Positions 14,137-15,160 of a stretch of 15,160 bases of DNA are shown piece by piece. The stretch is from an uncultured Roseburia sp. (GTDB lineage: Bacteria; Bacillota; Clostridia; Lachnospirales; Lachnospiraceae). How positions within the stretch are numbered: the first letter of the stretch is position 1; each line of letters opens with the position of its first letter. The position numbers and the translations under genes are program-made. The notes under the pieces were generated by a model. It made no database searches and had not been told where the DNA came from. It was given only the letters and a program-made list of their open reading frames with translations. The DNA is taken from positions 1-15,160 of the forward strand of contig CAJTYI010000075.1 in NCBI GenBank assembly GCA_910584215.1. Reading direction: 5' to 3'.

Positions 14137-15139
14137 TAAAGCCGTATTTAAAAACAGCAATCTGGCCAAACGGCTGCTCACACAGTATCTGCTGTCGGTG
14201 TCCGTGTTTTTTCTGTTTTTATTTGTGTGTGCGGCAGTTTCTGATCTGTGGCTGTCAAAGAAAGTCTGGCATAAGACAGACGCCATCTGGCCGTTTTTGC
14301 ACTGGGTACAGGAAAATATAGTATGCTTTTTTCTTATTATTCTGCTTGCGGGCTGGCTTCTCATCACACTGGTGTTTGTGCTGCGCGCGCTGTTTTATTT
14401 AAGACAGGTGGTGGAGGCGTCGCAGCAATTGGCGTCGGGCAGGGAAGATTCTATACGGCTGCCGGATGCCCTAAAGCAGGTGCAGGATGAACTGAATCAG
14501 GTGTGGGAGAAGTCAAAGCGCAATCGTGAGCTGGCGAGAGAGGCTGAGAAGAGAAAAAACGATCTGCTTGTGTATCTGGCACACGATCTGAAGACGCCGC
14601 TCACCAGTGTCATCGGTTATCTGACCTTATTATCGGAAGAACCGCAGCTGCCATATGCATCGAGACAGCGCTTTACCGGGATTGCACTGGATAAGGCGGA
14701 GCGCTTGGAAGGATTGATCAATGAATTTTTTGAAATTACAAGGTTTAATCTGTCGGTGATTACATTGGAGCGGGAGACGGTGAATCTTTCGCGGATGATG
14801 GAACAGCTCGCGAGCGAATTTTTGCCGCTCATGAGGGAAAAAGAGCTTACCTGGGAATATCAGATTGAGCCTGACGTTATGGTTTTCTGCGATACGGAGA
14901 AGCTGGAGCGTGTGTTTGACAACCTGATACGCAATGCGATCTTCTACAGTTATCCGCGCACTTCGCTGACGGTTCATCTGGCAAGAGAGGGAGCCAATGT
15001 GAAGATCATGGTGATCAACAGATGTAGGACGGATTTTGCGGACATTCAAAATAAAAAAGAATGTGGAGGTAACAGACAATGGCAAAGACGATTTTTGAGG
15101 AACTGGGTGGAAAATACGAACGACAGGGAGATTATCTAA
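14123..15139 (+). pseudogene. VanS-like sensor histidine kinase, truncated by mobile DNA
   Basis: Residues about 16-40 and 66-90 are membrane helices. DHp has H154 in 'YLAHDLKTPLTSVIGYLTLL', followed by 'LDKAERLEGLINEFFEITRFN' (in two pieces), very close to VanS. The N box has N271 in 'NLIRNAIFYS'. Kinase similarity stops at about V297-I298-N299, where the G1 box (VanS 'SNEG') should begin. The next 39 residues to TAA 15139 are unrelated and overlap tnpV in another frame. The ATP lid and G2 box are missing, so it should not autophosphorylate normally. The start is TTG 14123, 14 nt inside the regulator gene and preceded by GTGGGA. No ATG is available in this frame, so the start is less certain. 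Confidence 0.8.
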
Positions 15140-15160
15140 TACCGTGCATAGCTTTACCAG
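15021..15160 (+). mobile_element. Left end of an inserted TnpV-type mobile element (continues off right edge)
   Basis: Kinase homology ends at about 15020, and tnpV begins at 15079 with its own ribosome site. The boundary is placed at a GA dinucleotide (15021-15022), because TnpX-type large serine recombinases use GA target sites; the exact base is inference. The 58 nt before tnpV are AT-rich and can form a weak CATTC/GAATG hairpin. Confidence 0.6.
15079..15160 (+). CDS. tnpV: Transposon-encoded protein TnpV (partial, N-terminus)
   Basis: The first 27 codons (MAKTIFEELGGKYERQGDYL then IPCIALP) match the usual N-terminus of TnpV, a small protein (about 110-130 residues) of unknown mechanism carried by Tn4451-related integrative elements of Clostridia. 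GGAGGT at 15065-15070 lies 8 nt upstream of the ATG. It reads rightwards, away from the kinase gene it interrupts. The remainder, and any recombinase or cargo genes, are outside the window. Confidence 0.8.
   Translation, partial: MAKTIFEELGGKYERQGDYLIPCIALP

Noticed and set aside
4529..15139. Glycopeptide-resistance cluster (VanW plus VanRS-like genes)
   Set aside because: No D-Ala-D-Lac/Ser ligase, VanH/VanT or VanX/Y gene is present. The VanW protein is about 7 kb from the pair, and the kinase is truncated.

Overview
The window looks like chromosomal DNA from a Clostridia-class Firmicute, most likely a gut Lachnospiraceae. The grounds are strong GGAGG-type ribosome sites, moderate GC, and the family make-up: a DUF4080-type B12-binding radical SAM protein, a VanW protein, a group II ECF transporter module, a VanRS-like pair and TnpV-type mobile DNA. 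This assignment is inferred from protein families I recognise. No database search was possible.

Layout. Positions 1-39 (minus) hold the first 13 codons of a gene that resembles a serine site-specific recombinase. Next to it is a decayed low-molecular-weight phosphatase-like gene (77-328, minus). A MerR regulator and a radical SAM enzyme (470-2631) share an ATGA overlap, and a DnaQ-type exonuclease follows. A convergent membrane-anchored TPR-like gene (3444-4040, minus) stands back to back with a 34-residue membrane protein gene (4100-4204) that is easy to miss. A VanW/G5-like secreted protein (4529-6019) has a near-consensus promoter and a long, highly structured leader RNA. An apparent operon then runs through an AIR-synthase/HypE-like protein, an Lrp/AsnC regulator and a class I/II aminotransferase, followed by trmL and ecfA1-ecfA2-ecfT. 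A start-less coding remnant (12277-12525), an HD-domain hydrolase and a VanRS-like two-component pair complete the window.

The kinase gene of that pair is cut at its G1 box by foreign DNA carrying the start of tnpV (from 15079). Mobile-element genes therefore read outward at both window edges, and the roughly 15 kb between them is mostly ordinary chromosome.

How the genes work together. Lrp and aminotransferase, translationally coupled by ATGA, suggest amino-acid-responsive control of an amino-acid or keto-acid interconversion. EcfA1/A2/T is an energising module without a substrate-binding S component here, so it probably serves S proteins encoded elsewhere. MerR and the radical SAM protein are translationally coupled, which suggests that MerR regulates its own operon. 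The least explained signal is the leader RNA before the VanW gene: a three-way junction starting about 3 nt from the predicted transcription start, followed by another hairpin with the same type of 7-nt loop.
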